Below are positions 43,426 to 52,526 of a DNA stretch of 64,000 nucleotides, piece by piece. Every line of letters starts with the position of its first letter. The stretch's first letter is position 1. The notes beneath the pieces are model-generated. The model saw only the letters and a list, made by a program, of their open reading frames with translations, ran no database searches and was not told the DNA's origin. The stretch comes from Candidatus Mycobacterium wuenschmannii (lineage in GTDB: Bacteria > Actinomycetota > Actinomycetes > Mycobacteriales > Mycobacteriaceae): NCBI RefSeq assembly GCF_030252325.1, contig NZ_CP126981.1, positions 4,526,001 through 4,590,000 of the forward strand, given 5' to 3'. A program made the position numbers and the translations under genes.

Positions 43426-43978
43426 ATAGCCAAGTGCCGGTGAGCAACTGCCACACCGTGATCGAGTAGACGCTGCAGCGCTCGACCAGCCCGCGCGGCA
43501 GCGCGCCGGACTTCAGGTCGATCACAAACACCACGAAACTCAGCAGGCCGAACACCCCCAGCCCGAGAGACACCCGACGGTGCCGGGGGGCACCGATAAT
43601 TGACGCTCCTGCAAGGACTGTGGCGTTTCCGCCCACGATCGCCAGCACCGCGCCGACGGCATGCGTGGCAGACCCGCTGTGAAAGAACGCGATGAGCAGG
43701 TTGCCGACGGCGTTCGCAGCGGCGCAGCAGGCCAACGCTCCCGTCCGACGCAACGCCACCGCGCCGGCGAAAAGCAGCGAACCCTGCACGCAGAACGCAA
43801 GATTCATCAACCACGCCAAGGGTGACCCAGAGCCCGGCACGCCGAGATCGCTGATGAAATTGTGCGCATAGCTGTAGCGAGATTGAAACGCGTATGCCGC
43901 AACAGCTTCGAGCGCCACGTAGGCAAAAGCTCCGCAAAACCAGACAACGCCCGCCAAGCGGCGATTCGAATGACTCAT
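43403..43978 (-). CDS. DUF998-like membrane protein
   Basis: This 191-residue protein has about six hydrophobic segments, such as AGVVWFCGAFAYVALEAVAA, NLAFCVQGSLLFAGAVAL and HAVGAVLAIVGGNATVLAGA. The pattern YSYAHNFISDLGVPGSGSP between helices 1 and 2 is typical of DUF998 proteins. Function is unknown. It overlaps the STAS gene tail-to-tail by 23 bp. Confidence 0.82.
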   Translation of the reverse strand: MSHSNRRLAGVVWFCGAFAYVALEAVAAYAFQSRYSYAHNFISDLGVPGSGSPLAWLMNLAFCVQGSLLFAGAVALRRTGALACCAAANAVGNLLIAFFHSGSATHAVGAVLAIVGGNATVLAGASIIGAPRHRRVSLGLGVFGLLSFVVFVIDLKSGALPRGLVERCSVYSITVWQLLTGTWLFSRRPTP

Positions 43979-44062
43979 TACCTGATGAACGCTAGCCGAA
44001 TCTCGGGTTGACCAGCGCCAGAAGAGTTACCGTGGCGACTACGCCCAAGAAATGAGGTTCCC

Positions 44063-44416
44063 ATGAGTGATTACCAGGTCAAGCTCATCATCCTGTCGAC
44101 CGACGACCTCGACGAATCCATCAAGTTCTACAGCGACACCCTCGGCATGGCGCTGAAATTTCGCGACGGCGCCCACTTCGCCGCGCTCGACGGCGGCCCC
44201 GTCACCCTCGCGCTCGCGACCGAGGTGGACCATCCCATTCCCGGCCAGGTTGTCGTCGGCATCAAGACCGACGATGTCGACGGCGCCGCTCAGGCGATCG
44301 AGGCCAACGGCGGCGGCATCGTGAGGGGCCCGTACGACGACGCCCACGAGCGCCGCGCCGTGGTGTACGACAACAAGGGCAACGGCATCGTCTTCTACAA
44401 GCCCCTCGGCCGCTAG
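44063..44416 (+). CDS. Glyoxalase/VOC-superfamily protein
   Basis: This 117-residue VOC protein has LIILSTDDLDESIKFYSDTL and a C-terminal RRAVVYDNKGNGIVFYKPL. The usual metal ligands are partly visible (Glu near the end is replaced by the VFY run), so it may be non-catalytic or use few ligands. It is followed directly by a second VOC gene with overlapping stop and start (TAGTG). Confidence 0.83.
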   Translation: MSDYQVKLIILSTDDLDESIKFYSDTLGMALKFRDGAHFAALDGGPVTLALATEVDHPIPGQVVVGIKTDDVDGAAQAIEANGGGIVRGPYDDAHERRAVVYDNKGNGIVFYKPLGR

Positions 44417-44781
44417 TGATCCACCACGTTCAGGTCGCCTGCCCGGTGGGCGGCGAAGCGGACCAGCGCGCCTTCTACGCCGGCGCCCTCGGCTGGGACG
44501 AACTCGAGAAGCCGCCACTGCTGAAGCGCCGCGGCGGCTGCTGGTTCCGGGTCCCCGGTGTCGGCGGCCCGGACGGCGAGATCCACATCGGCGTCGAGAA
44601 GGATTTCCGGCCGGCACTCAAGGCGCACCCGGCGTTCGTCGTCGACATCGACGACGCGGCGTCCCGGCTGGAAGCGGCCGGCTACCGCGTCGACTGGGCC
44701 GACGAAGCGGAGATCCCGGGCCGACGCCGGTTCCACTCCCGCGACGGATCCGGCAACCGGATCGAGTTTCTGGCGGGCTAG
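44416..44781 (+). CDS. Glyoxalase/VOC-superfamily protein
   Basis: This 121-residue VOC protein begins MIHHVQVACPVGGEADQRAF with the first metal His, and ends RRFHSRDGSGNRIEFLAG with the Glu. The pattern is that of a glyoxalase/fosfomycin-resistance-like domain acting on small molecules. GTG 44416 overlaps the preceding stop. It is convergent with the SCO6745-like gene. Confidence 0.84.
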   Translation: MIHHVQVACPVGGEADQRAFYAGALGWDELEKPPLLKRRGGCWFRVPGVGGPDGEIHIGVEKDFRPALKAHPAFVVDIDDAASRLEAAGYRVDWADEAEIPGRRRFHSRDGSGNRIEFLAG

Positions 44782-45668
44782 CCGGTCAGATGCGCGCTGG
44801 CGTCGTCTAACTCGTTGCGGCGCAGCGCCATCGGCGTCATCGCCGGCACGTCACCGGCCTCCACCACGATGCGGGTGATCGGGGTCAGCACCCGGAACAA
44901 CGTCTCGACCTCGTCGTCGCTCAGCACGTCGAGCACCGCGAGGGCAAGCTCGTCGGTGCGGGTCTCCAGGTGGTCCTTCAGTGCGCGCCCGGCGTCCGTC
45001 AGCGACCCGTCGTCTGCCAGAAGGCCCCGAGCGGCCAGGCTCCGTTCCTGCGACTGCCATTCCTCGTCGTCGTAGTCACGGGTGCTGGCGATGTAGTCGC
45101 GGGGGATGGCGCCCGACGCGGAGTGCAGCACGTTGCATTCCCGGCCCGTCACGCCTGCGGCGCTGAGGACCGACGTGTGTACGTCGCCACGATGCTCACG
45201 CAGCAACGTCGTCGCGTGCCACAGCGCCGCCAACGGCTCGTCAGGCCACGGCAAGGCCCGGTTCGCCGCGAACAGCGGCCGCCCGCACACCGGCGCGCTC
45301 TTCGCGACCTTGCCGAGCAATTCCGCTGCGGCAGGGACGTTTTCGTCACCGCCGAGACCATAGCGCTCGAGCACCCCGACGGCGGTGTCCAGGCGCACGC
45401 GCAAGGCCTCGGCGGGCCCGGCGATCTGCCACGCCGCCGGCAGCGCCTTGGCCACCCGTGACGGTGCGAAGTTGTAGAAGATCGCGGTCACCACCTCCGG
45501 CGGTACCGCGCCCAGCGGCGCCGAGCGTGCGGCGAAATAGCCCATCCAGTAGCCCTTGTAACCCAGCCCGTCCAGCGCCTCGCGCACTTCGGGGGCGAAG
45601 TACGTCACGCCGTGAATCGGCTCGAACCGGTCGAGAAATCGCCGCGCAAGCTTTGGTTCTCTATGCAT
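44778..45668 (-). CDS. SCO6745/SalK-like helix-turn-helix protein
   Basis: The 296-residue product begins MHREPKLARRFLDRFEPIHG and continues GYKGYWMGYFAARSAPLGA, the signature I recall for the actinobacterial SCO6745/SalK-like family. The C-terminal third (AARGLLADDGSLTDAGRALKD) looks like a winged helix of MarR type. ATG 45668 lies close to the divergent DUF2235 gene. A long open frame upstream of this start is antisense to that gene and was not used. Confidence 0.82.
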   Translation of the reverse strand: MHREPKLARRFLDRFEPIHGVTYFAPEVREALDGLGYKGYWMGYFAARSAPLGAVPPEVVTAIFYNFAPSRVAKALPAAWQIAGPAEALRVRLDTAVGVLERYGLGGDENVPAAAELLGKVAKSAPVCGRPLFAANRALPWPDEPLAALWHATTLLREHRGDVHTSVLSAAGVTGRECNVLHSASGAIPRDYIASTRDYDDEEWQSQERSLAARGLLADDGSLTDAGRALKDHLETRTDELALAVLDVLSDDEVETLFRVLTPITRIVVEAGDVPAMTPMALRRNELDDASAHLTG

Positions 45669-45734
45669 AAAACCCGAGCCTAGGTGTTGTCGAACTCCCC
45701 GACAATGCCTGTGCCGCGAACTAGAGTCCGGCAG

Positions 45735-46826
45735 ATGACGCAGGGGAAGCGCATCGTCCTGTGCTTCGACGGCACCGCCAATCAGATCGGCGCGGGCAAC
45801 CTCACCAACGTCGCCAAGTTCTTCGAGATGGTCAAGAAGGACGATCCCACCAGTCAACTCGCTTACTACGACCCGGGCGTCGGCACGCTGGCGCCGATGC
45901 ACACGTCGCTGCCCAGCACGCTGGTCTTGCTGTTCGAGCAGGCCTTCGGCATTGGCCTGAAACACAATGTGGCACAGGGATATCGGTACCTGATGCAACA
46001 TTGGCGGCCCGGCGATGCGGTCTACATCTTCGGCTTCAGCCGCGGCGCCTACACCGCACGCGCGCTGGCCGGCATGCTGTTGCGTCCGGGGTTGCTGCGA
46101 CCCGGCTCGGAGAATCTGCTGCCGTATGCCGTCGAAAAGTACGCCATCAACCGGTATTTCACCGCCGACGAATACGACAAGTGGGCCGAGTTCGCCCGCG
46201 CATTCTGCTGGCGCACCGAAAACGAGCCGCTGTTCGAGACCGTCAAGAAGAACAGCCCGAACCAGGTCTGGCACTACGCCGTGCCTGTGGCCTACCTCGG
46301 TGCGTGGGACACCGTGAAAGCCGCCGGATTCTTGCGCTTCGGCAATCTGCGCTGGCCTTACACCCGTGCGCTGCCGAACGTGGCACGCATTCGGCACGCC
46401 GTCTCGATCGACGAGCGGCGCCGCCCCTACCGCGAATACCTCGTCGAACGACACCCGCTGGGCCTCGAGGAGCGCTGGTTCGCGGGCGTGCACGCCGACG
46501 TCGGCGGGACCTTCAAGGACTGCCGGTTGGCGACCATCGCGCTGAAGTGGGTTACCGACGGCGTCGCCGCGGAGCTGACGCAGGACCCCGACTCCTACCG
46601 CCAACAGTGCGCGGTGACAGAGGATTTCGCCAATGCACCGATCCATGACAACGGCAAGCTCTGGTATCTGGTCGGGTGCCGCAAACGGCCGCTGGGCCCC
46701 GATGCGCTGGTGCATCCGAGCGTCCTGGTGCGCCGCGCCAATGACCCGAAGTATCTGCCGGACCTCACCGCCGAACAGCAGCAGCGCAGCGCCGATCCGA
46801 CGGACTGGACCAGCCCGGCGTTATAG
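45735..46826 (+). CDS. DUF2235 alpha/beta hydrolase (Tle1-like)
   Basis: This 363-residue protein starts MTQGKRIVLCFDGTANQIGA and has the nucleophile elbow FGFSRGAYTARALAG, the DUF2235 signature shared with type VI lipase effectors and hydrolases of unknown role. WFAGVHADVGGTFKD holds the probable Asp. There is no secretion system gene nearby, so a housekeeping role is possible. ATG 45735; the stop overlaps the convergent sulfatase stop by 6 bp. Confidence 0.87.
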   Translation: MTQGKRIVLCFDGTANQIGAGNLTNVAKFFEMVKKDDPTSQLAYYDPGVGTLAPMHTSLPSTLVLLFEQAFGIGLKHNVAQGYRYLMQHWRPGDAVYIFGFSRGAYTARALAGMLLRPGLLRPGSENLLPYAVEKYAINRYFTADEYDKWAEFARAFCWRTENEPLFETVKKNSPNQVWHYAVPVAYLGAWDTVKAAGFLRFGNLRWPYTRALPNVARIRHAVSIDERRRPYREYLVERHPLGLEERWFAGVHADVGGTFKDCRLATIALKWVTDGVAAELTQDPDSYRQQCAVTEDFANAPIHDNGKLWYLVGCRKRPLGPDALVHPSVLVRRANDPKYLPDLTAEQQQRSADPTDWTSPAL

Positions 46827-48560
46827 GGTTTGGCTCCACCGAGAGGCATAGGGCCACGGCCTGTTTCGCTCCGGGATTGCCTCGGCCCGTGCCGCTTTCA
46901 GTTGGGCCCGCAAGTGTTGGCGCAGCTCGTGCAGGCCCGGGTCGCTCCATCGGTTAGCGGCCTCGATGGGATCGTTGGTGAGGTCGTACAACTCCCACTG
47001 GTCGTCCAGCGGGCTCATCCGGTACGCCTCGCCGCCAAGCCCGTTCGCGGCGAGGTGCCGCACGCCCGGTTCGGTCCAGGTCGCCGGGTCGTCGAAGGTG
47101 CGCACCAGCTTCCACAGGTGGCCGTCGACGCGGACCACCAGACCCTCGAAGTTCGACCCGACGTGGGCGGGAACCCGAATGCGAATTAGCGCAGGCGGAT
47201 TCGACACTCGCCGCAACCGGCGGGCGGCGGCTGAGGCGCCGGTGTCGCCCTCGAGCATGTTGTCGCGGGTCATGATGTAGACGGCGCGATCGTCGTTGGC
47301 CGGTCCGCCGTCCACCACGGGCATCAGGTCGCGGCCCGGCAGCGGATGCACCTCGGAGAACGAGTCGGCCAGGTCGTCGGCCGTCGCCTCGACATCGACG
47401 CTCGCCGCGGCCAGCAGCGTCGGCAACAGGTCGACGTGCGACGTCGGCGCCGTCACCTCCCGCGCCGCCGTGGCGCCAGCGCCGATCCGTGCGATGACGA
47501 ACGGAACCCGGGTCGCCTCGTCGTACAGGTTGAACCACTTCTGGTGTAAACCACCATGTGCCCCAAGCAAATCCCCGTGATCGGACGTCCGGACCAGCAC
47601 CGCGTTGTCCGAGCCGCCCTCGGTGACCGCGCGCCGCACCCGATCCAGAGGCCCGTCGACCTCGGCGTGCAGCCGGTAGTACAGGTCGCGGTAGCGCTGC
47701 GCGTTGCCGCGGTAGGCCCGCTCGATCACGGGGGCCGGTCCATAACCGGTCGCGTAGGCCTCCCGGAACGCGATCTGCGCCGCCGGTTTGGTCGTCAGGT
47801 CCTCATCGGCCGTCGGCGCCGCGGGCACGTGCGGCGGGTCGAGCGGCGACGCCTTCAGCGGGCCGCGCCGCACCCATCCCGGGAACAGCACGATGTCGTG
47901 CGGATTGACGAAGCTCGCGACTAATAGGAATGGCCGCTGTGCGGCGGGGTCGCCGGCGCGCCGCCGGGCGTACCGGTCGATCAGCCACGTCACGACCCGA
48001 TCTGCCACCAGCGGGTCGCGGCGAATGCCCGCGTTACCCGGCAGCGCGCCGTGCGGCTCGGGCCCCACCCACCCCGAAAACCCGAACGCACCAAGGGGAT
48101 CGGCGTCGAGATAGCGCTGCACCGCGTCGTGGTCGACATCGCCGTTGGCGTCGTTGGTCTGCACCACTGACCCGTCGGCGTCATGCAGGTCGGCGTGCGA
48201 GATGTGCCACTTGCCGTCGTAGTGGGTGTCGTAGCCCGCGGCGCGAAACCAGCTGCCCATCGTCGGCACCTCGCGCGGGCGCAGCCAGCGCATCCGCGAA
48301 TCGTCCGGCATCTTGCCGAGGCCGTCGGTCTGGGTGACGCCGTGCAGATCGGGGTAGTGGCCGGTGAAAATCGTTGGGCGACTGGGCGCGCAGGCCAGTG
48401 AGCCGGTGTAGTGCCGGGTGAAGCGGACGCCGTTGTCGTCGAACCAGTTGCGGCCGTGCAGGGTTCGCTGCCGCCAGGCGAGCACTTCGGGCGACTCATA
48501 CGATGGGACCGCGCGTTCCTCGTCGGTCATCAGGATGATGATGTCGGGTTGATCAGGCAT
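46821..48560 (-). CDS. Type I sulfatase
   Basis: This 579-residue sulfatase has the N-terminal metal motif IIILMTDEER and the formylglycine motif ACAPSRPTIFTG (Cys-x-Pro-x-Arg), which needs a formylglycine-generating enzyme. KWHISHADLHD and RTSDHGDLLGAHGGL are other active-site segments. Cytosolic, with no signal peptide. ATG 48560 overlaps the SRPBCC gene, probably a single transcript. Confidence 0.92.
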   Translation of the reverse strand: MPDQPDIIILMTDEERAVPSYESPEVLAWRQRTLHGRNWFDDNGVRFTRHYTGSLACAPSRPTIFTGHYPDLHGVTQTDGLGKMPDDSRMRWLRPREVPTMGSWFRAAGYDTHYDGKWHISHADLHDADGSVVQTNDANGDVDHDAVQRYLDADPLGAFGFSGWVGPEPHGALPGNAGIRRDPLVADRVVTWLIDRYARRRAGDPAAQRPFLLVASFVNPHDIVLFPGWVRRGPLKASPLDPPHVPAAPTADEDLTTKPAAQIAFREAYATGYGPAPVIERAYRGNAQRYRDLYYRLHAEVDGPLDRVRRAVTEGGSDNAVLVRTSDHGDLLGAHGGLHQKWFNLYDEATRVPFVIARIGAGATAAREVTAPTSHVDLLPTLLAAASVDVEATADDLADSFSEVHPLPGRDLMPVVDGGPANDDRAVYIMTRDNMLEGDTGASAAARRLRRVSNPPALIRIRVPAHVGSNFEGLVVRVDGHLWKLVRTFDDPATWTEPGVRHLAANGLGGEAYRMSPLDDQWELYDLTNDPIEAANRWSDPGLHELRQHLRAQLKAARAEAIPERNRPWPYASRWSQTL

Positions 48561-49059
48561 CGCGGTTCTCCAATCGGCGGGCTAGGCCGGCGAGCATGAT
48601 GTCGGACTGCCGGGTTTGGACGCGGCACACCACCCGTTCGGCGAGCTTTCGCACTGCGCCAGAACCGATTTCGACGGTGCTCGTCACGGTGACTACCGTC
48701 CCGTCACCGGATGGCCGCAGGCCCCAGCGATTGCTGAATCGCCGCACCCGCCTGGGCAGGCCGTCGACGTCATAGGCGAGCGCGACGCCGGCGTCGAACT
48801 CGGTGATCGTCTCGACCAGGGCGTTGCGCCCGATCTGCACCCGCCGGGTGGTACCGAGCGGTTCGCGGCCCTGCACGAGGATGCACGAGTGGTCGATGTT
48901 GTCGGCCCAGGCGCTGATCGAGCCGAAGTCGGCGAGCACGTCCCAGACGGCCCGCGGGTCGGCGGCGATGGTCCGGCTGCGGTCGATGGCGGCCACCGCC
49001 TCACGGTACGCGGCGCGAAGCCTGTTCAGGCGGGCATTTCTGCGAAAACGGCGGGCCAC
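48553..49059 (-). CDS. SRPBCC/polyketide-cyclase-like protein
   Basis: This 168-residue protein is an SRPBCC small-molecule-binding domain: IDRSRTIAADPRAVWDVLAD, then ISAWADNIDHSCIL and LVETITEFDAGVALAYDVDG. Basic N-terminal extension (ARRFRRNARLNRLRA). GTG 49059 is taken as start; a shorter start near the domain edge is possible. It overlaps the sulfatase by 8 bp, suggesting a joint role on a sulfated or lipid compound. Confidence 0.8.
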   Translation of the reverse strand: MARRFRRNARLNRLRAAYREAVAAIDRSRTIAADPRAVWDVLADFGSISAWADNIDHSCILVQGREPLGTTRRVQIGRNALVETITEFDAGVALAYDVDGLPRRVRRFSNRWGLRPSGDGTVVTVTSTVEIGSGAVRKLAERVVCRVQTRQSDIMLAGLARRLENRDA

Positions 49060-49087
49060 GGGTGGACAGCGGCGCTACGGTCAGGTT

Positions 49088-49540
49088 ATGACGACCTACA
49101 AGACCGTGGTGGTCGGAACCGATGGTTCCGAATCGTCCCTGCGCGCGGTGGAGCGCGCCGGAGCAATCGCTGCCGATTCCGACGCGAAGCTGATCATTGC
49201 AACGGGCTACCTGCCCGAGAAGGACGACACCCGCGCCGCCGACGCGCTGGGAGCGGAGGCCTACAAGGTCACCGGAACCGGGCCCGTCTATCAGATGCTG
49301 CACGACGCGCGGGATCGAGCGAAGGCGGCCGGAGCCACCAAGATCGAGGATCGGCCGGTCAAAGGCGGTCCCGTGCATGCGCTGGTGGACCTTGCCGAGG
49401 AAGAAGACGCCGACCTCCTGGTCGTCGGGAACGTCGGATTGGACACCGGCGCCGCGATCATCGGTCGGGTGTTCTCGATCCCCGGCGCCGTCGCGAACCG
49501 CGCCAAGATCGACGTCCTGATCGCGAACACCACCGGCTGA
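49088..49540 (+). CDS. Universal stress protein
   Basis: This 150-residue UspA-fold protein begins YKTVVVGTDGSESSLRAVER and ends with the ATP-binding DLLVVGNVGLDTGAAIIGRV, close to the G-2x-G-9x-G(S/T) motif. It likely binds ATP and responds to stress or hypoxia as mycobacterial USPs do. ATG 49088; the longer open frame upstream is antisense to the SRPBCC gene and was rejected. Confidence 0.9.
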   Translation: MTTYKTVVVGTDGSESSLRAVERAGAIAADSDAKLIIATGYLPEKDDTRAADALGAEAYKVTGTGPVYQMLHDARDRAKAAGATKIEDRPVKGGPVHALVDLAEEEDADLLVVGNVGLDTGAAIIGRVFSIPGAVANRAKIDVLIANTTG

Positions 49541-49544
49541 CCGC

Positions 49545-50099
49545 TCAAACGATCAGCACGCCCAAGCCGTTCGGTGGCCCGTCCGTTTCGGCTCCGAGCA
49601 GGTCGAGGGCGGATTGCATCGACTTGTCGCCGTAGCTGATGAAGCTCGCTGCGCGCTGCATGCCTTCGCCGTCGATATTGTGGGACGCTGAAATGCAGTC
49701 GGGTAGCCCGAGCGTGTAGCTGCTAATGGCTTGTTGCAGAAGCAAATTCACCGCCGGTTCCGGACTCGGCATGTGTTCGCGGAGTTGCGCGACCGCGTCA
49801 CCGGCAATCCTGCAGGCGGCCCCCGTCGCGGGGATGTCCTGGCGAGATGCCGCGGCGGCGATGTTGTTCCGAGCGGTCACCAATCCGTCGATGGACTGCT
49901 GCGACTGACCGAGCCAGACAGGCATCGTCAGTGTGGGCTGAACCGGAGGGGCGGCTTCGTTGGACGGCGCCGGCTGTTCGGTCCGCCAGCTGTGAAAAGC
50001 GGCCAAGAGCGCACCGATGGCAATCAGCACCGCCCAGCTCATGAGCGTAAAGCGTTGCTCGCGTTGATATCTGCTTGTGCCTAGTTGCGCTGCGACCAT
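49545..50099 (-). CDS. Single-pass membrane protein, unknown
   Basis: This 184-residue protein has a short basic start (TSRYQREQR), one membrane helix (MSWAVLIAIGALLAAFHSW) and a soluble region with Pro-rich linker (TEQPAPSNEAAPPVQPTLT) and Ala-rich helices. It looks like an anchored extracytoplasmic protein; no family was recognised. It stands alone between a convergent USP and divergent SnoaL gene. Confidence 0.7.
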   Translation of the reverse strand: MVAAQLGTSRYQREQRFTLMSWAVLIAIGALLAAFHSWRTEQPAPSNEAAPPVQPTLTMPVWLGQSQQSIDGLVTARNNIAAAASRQDIPATGAACRIAGDAVAQLREHMPSPEPAVNLLLQQAISSYTLGLPDCISASHNIDGEGMQRAASFISYGDKSMQSALDLLGAETDGPPNGLGVLIV

Positions 50100-50174
50100 A
50101 GCGAAAGTTCCAGACTCGAGATTGGACAGGCGCTAGTTGGCTCAGCAGCCATAAATATTTAGGAGAGGTACCCA

Positions 50175-50624
50175 ATGCCCAGGCCTGATAACCCTGGACG
50201 TTCTTTACGCCGACGCCGTGTGTCGGTCGATGGATGCCGGGTACCCACGGGTATGCAAGCAATCACCGAACAGTTCGTTGCGGCGCTGGCCGACCTGCAC
50301 CGCAACCGTGAATCCGGGCCGATTGTCGACTTGTTCGCCGAAGATGCGAAACTCAGCAAAGTCGGCATGCCGCACCACGATCAGGGCAAGCAGGGTGCCC
50401 GAGAGTTCTGGCAGCGCTACCGCGAAGTTTTCGACGCGATCGACGCCACCTTTCAGCGGGTTGCCACCGACGACCGCGTGGCGTTCCTGGAGTGGACGTC
50501 CGAAGGCACGCTGAAGGACGGCAGCGACTTTCGCTATCAAGGCGTCAGCGTGCTCGAGGCGGAGGGCGACCTCATCGACTCGTTCCGGACCTACTACGAC
50601 ACCGCAGCGTTCGTCGATAAGTAG
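50175..50624 (+). CDS. SnoaL-like (NTF2-fold) protein
   Basis: From ATG 50253 the product is a SnoaL-like fold: MQAITEQFVAALADLHRNRE, then AREFWQRYREVFDAIDATFQ and SDFRYQGVSVLEAEGDLID. ATG 50175 adds 26 basic residues but has AGGAGAGG 6 nt upstream, a much better ribosome site, so it was chosen; 50253 remains possible. The role is probably small-molecule binding or isomerisation. Confidence 0.78.
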   Translation: MPRPDNPGRSLRRRRVSVDGCRVPTGMQAITEQFVAALADLHRNRESGPIVDLFAEDAKLSKVGMPHHDQGKQGAREFWQRYREVFDAIDATFQRVATDDRVAFLEWTSEGTLKDGSDFRYQGVSVLEAEGDLIDSFRTYYDTAAFVDK

Positions 50625-50725
50625 CGCGATGTTTCGGAAGGTCGACATGGGTGTATCCGTGCCTGGTCTGGCTGGTGCCGAGAATCGTTGCGCCAGTGCA
50701 ATCTTCTTCCCAGAAGGGATTTTCC

Positions 50726-51316
50726 ATGTCTACTCGCAAAACCGTGATCCGGTCCCTCCATGACCTCGGCGCCGCCGCGTGGTTCGGCGGTTCGCTGATG
50801 GGGGCGATCGGTGTCAACGGTGCCGCGGCCGCCGTCCGTGAACCCCAGGACCGGGCCCGCGTGGCGTCGGTCGGGTGGGGTAAGTGGAGCCCCGTCAACG
50901 CCGCCGCGATCGCCGCGCACCTGGTCGGCGGGGCGTCGATTCTGGCCGCCAACCGGCACCGTGCCCGCTACCAGACCGGCGTCCGCGGCAACACCGTCGC
51001 GAAGATCGCCGCCACCGGCGCGGCGCTCGGCGCCACCGCGTACGCCGGCAGCCTGGGGGCGAAGGCTTCCGAGGGCGCCGGCCATCACACGCACGGCGCG
51101 ACCGACCCGTCGTCGCAGACACCTTCGGACGTCGCCTCTGCGCAGCGCCAGCTGCGCTACCTGCAGTGGGCCCTGCCGGTGCTCACCGGATCGATCGTCG
51201 TGCTTGGGGCGCAGCAGGGTGAGCAGCAGCGCCCGCATCAGATCCTGTCCGGATTCGGCCGCACGGTCGGCCGTCGGGCGCACGATCGGGCGTCGTCGCT
51301 GCGGTCTGCGGCCTGA
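50726..51316 (+). CDS. Membrane protein of unknown function
   Basis: This 196-residue Ala-rich protein begins MSTRKTVIRSLHDLGAAAWF and has several weakly hydrophobic segments (GSLMGAIGVNGAAAAV, IAATGAALGATAYAGSLG, ALPVLTGSIVVLGAQ). AGAAGGGA precedes ATG 50726. It resembles a common actinobacterial hypothetical membrane protein. No function can be assigned. Confidence 0.78.
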   Translation: MSTRKTVIRSLHDLGAAAWFGGSLMGAIGVNGAAAAVREPQDRARVASVGWGKWSPVNAAAIAAHLVGGASILAANRHRARYQTGVRGNTVAKIAATGAALGATAYAGSLGAKASEGAGHHTHGATDPSSQTPSDVASAQRQLRYLQWALPVLTGSIVVLGAQQGEQQRPHQILSGFGRTVGRRAHDRASSLRSAA

Positions 51317-51351
51317 GCGATATCGCATACGGTCACGATTCCGAACCAGGT

Positions 51352-52449
51352 CTAATGGTGCGGAAAGTCTTCGGGAGCGACGCGTATCCACCACGGTGGA
51401 TAGCTGATATCGAGGGCGGTGATCTCGTGGTAGCCCGCCCAGGTCGGCACGCCGTTCGGCTGACCGCGGTACAGCCCCCGCGCGGCCGCGACGACGCGGT
51501 CGCGCTGGGTGGGCCACTCCAGTTCGATGGCGATCTGCTCCAACACATTTCGATTGCGTCCGAGAACCCGATCCACGATCTCGACGGCGGGTAGCGAATT
51601 TCGTTTGTCCCCGTTGCACCGAGCGCAGGCGAGGACAAGGTTGGCCAACCCGTCGATCCCCACGACCGACCACGGCAATACGTGATCAATGGGGTTGTCG
51701 GGCCGCAATTCCGCGCGGCAATAGAAGCAACGGGCCCCGAACGCTTCCTTCAACGGTTCGCGTACCGCCGCCAACGCGACGCGCTCGCGGCCGAAGAGAT
51801 GACCGGCGACGTCCGGAACGTCGGCCTCGAGGAATTTATTGATGCGCCGGACGTCCTCCACCCACATGATTTCCAGTGCCGGCTTCAGCAGCCCGGAAAG
51901 GCGAGCGAGCCCATATGCCACACCGGGTTTCAGCTCGATGGCGTCGCCGTGAGCGCGAAGTGCCTTGCGGGAGATCTGGTCGTTGAGGAACGAGTCGTCG
52001 TACAGGAACGGCTCGCTTGCGGCCGAACCGGGAAAACGTTGCAGTCGGTGTAGCGGCTGCTGGGCAAGGCAGAGGGTGATCTCATCGATCGCGGTTCCAT
52101 AAGCCGACGGCACCCGCACCATTGCTACCTCGAGCGCCGTGTTACGCCCAGCCGCTGCCCGAAAAGTATTCGCGGCAATAAGAATTCGAGCCCGGGGCTG
52201 CGTCGACTGGCGCAGCTCCTGCCCCTCAAACGGCCGGACCTGCCGCCAGTAGATTTCGAGGACGCGATGTGCCAGATCGGGGATGGGGACAACGAGCGTC
52301 TCGGCTGGCGCGTCGGGTAGATGTTCAATGCAATGGTCAATCAGCGCCATCAAGGTGGCGAGCTTGTAGGTCGCGGTGCGCAGGCCTGTCTCTAGGATCG
52401 CGACGACACGCTGACCGAGCAGCAGCGGGTCGGCCAGCGGATCGGACAC
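51352..52449 (-). CDS. HNH endonuclease
   Basis: This 365-residue protein has a C-terminal HNH module: GARCFYCRAELRPDNPIDH, then VLPWSVVGIDGLANLVLACA and RCNGDKRNSLPAVE. Two CxxC pairs (CFYC, CARC) bind zinc and DH...N...N are the metal/catalytic residues. The N-terminal 220 residues (DLAHRVLEIYWRQVRPFE) are helical with no named domain; this arrangement is common in HNH proteins near mobile or defence genes. GTG 52449 start is uncertain. Confidence 0.86.
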   Translation of the reverse strand: MSDPLADPLLLGQRVVAILETGLRTATYKLATLMALIDHCIEHLPDAPAETLVVPIPDLAHRVLEIYWRQVRPFEGQELRQSTQPRARILIAANTFRAAAGRNTALEVAMVRVPSAYGTAIDEITLCLAQQPLHRLQRFPGSAASEPFLYDDSFLNDQISRKALRAHGDAIELKPGVAYGLARLSGLLKPALEIMWVEDVRRINKFLEADVPDVAGHLFGRERVALAAVREPLKEAFGARCFYCRAELRPDNPIDHVLPWSVVGIDGLANLVLACARCNGDKRNSLPAVEIVDRVLGRNRNVLEQIAIELEWPTQRDRVVAAARGLYRGQPNGVPTWAGYHEITALDISYPPWWIRVAPEDFPHH

Positions 52450-52526
52450 ACCACTAGATAAGCATGCGCGGTGAAGTGTCGGCGCTGAGTCGGTGGCGGC
52501 AGTGCCCTTCCGGCATGCTGGTCCCC

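Noticed and set aside
44778..46715. 645-residue leftward open frame
   Set aside because: Its upper half is antisense to the DUF2235 gene; only the part from ATG 45668 matches the SCO6745-like family.
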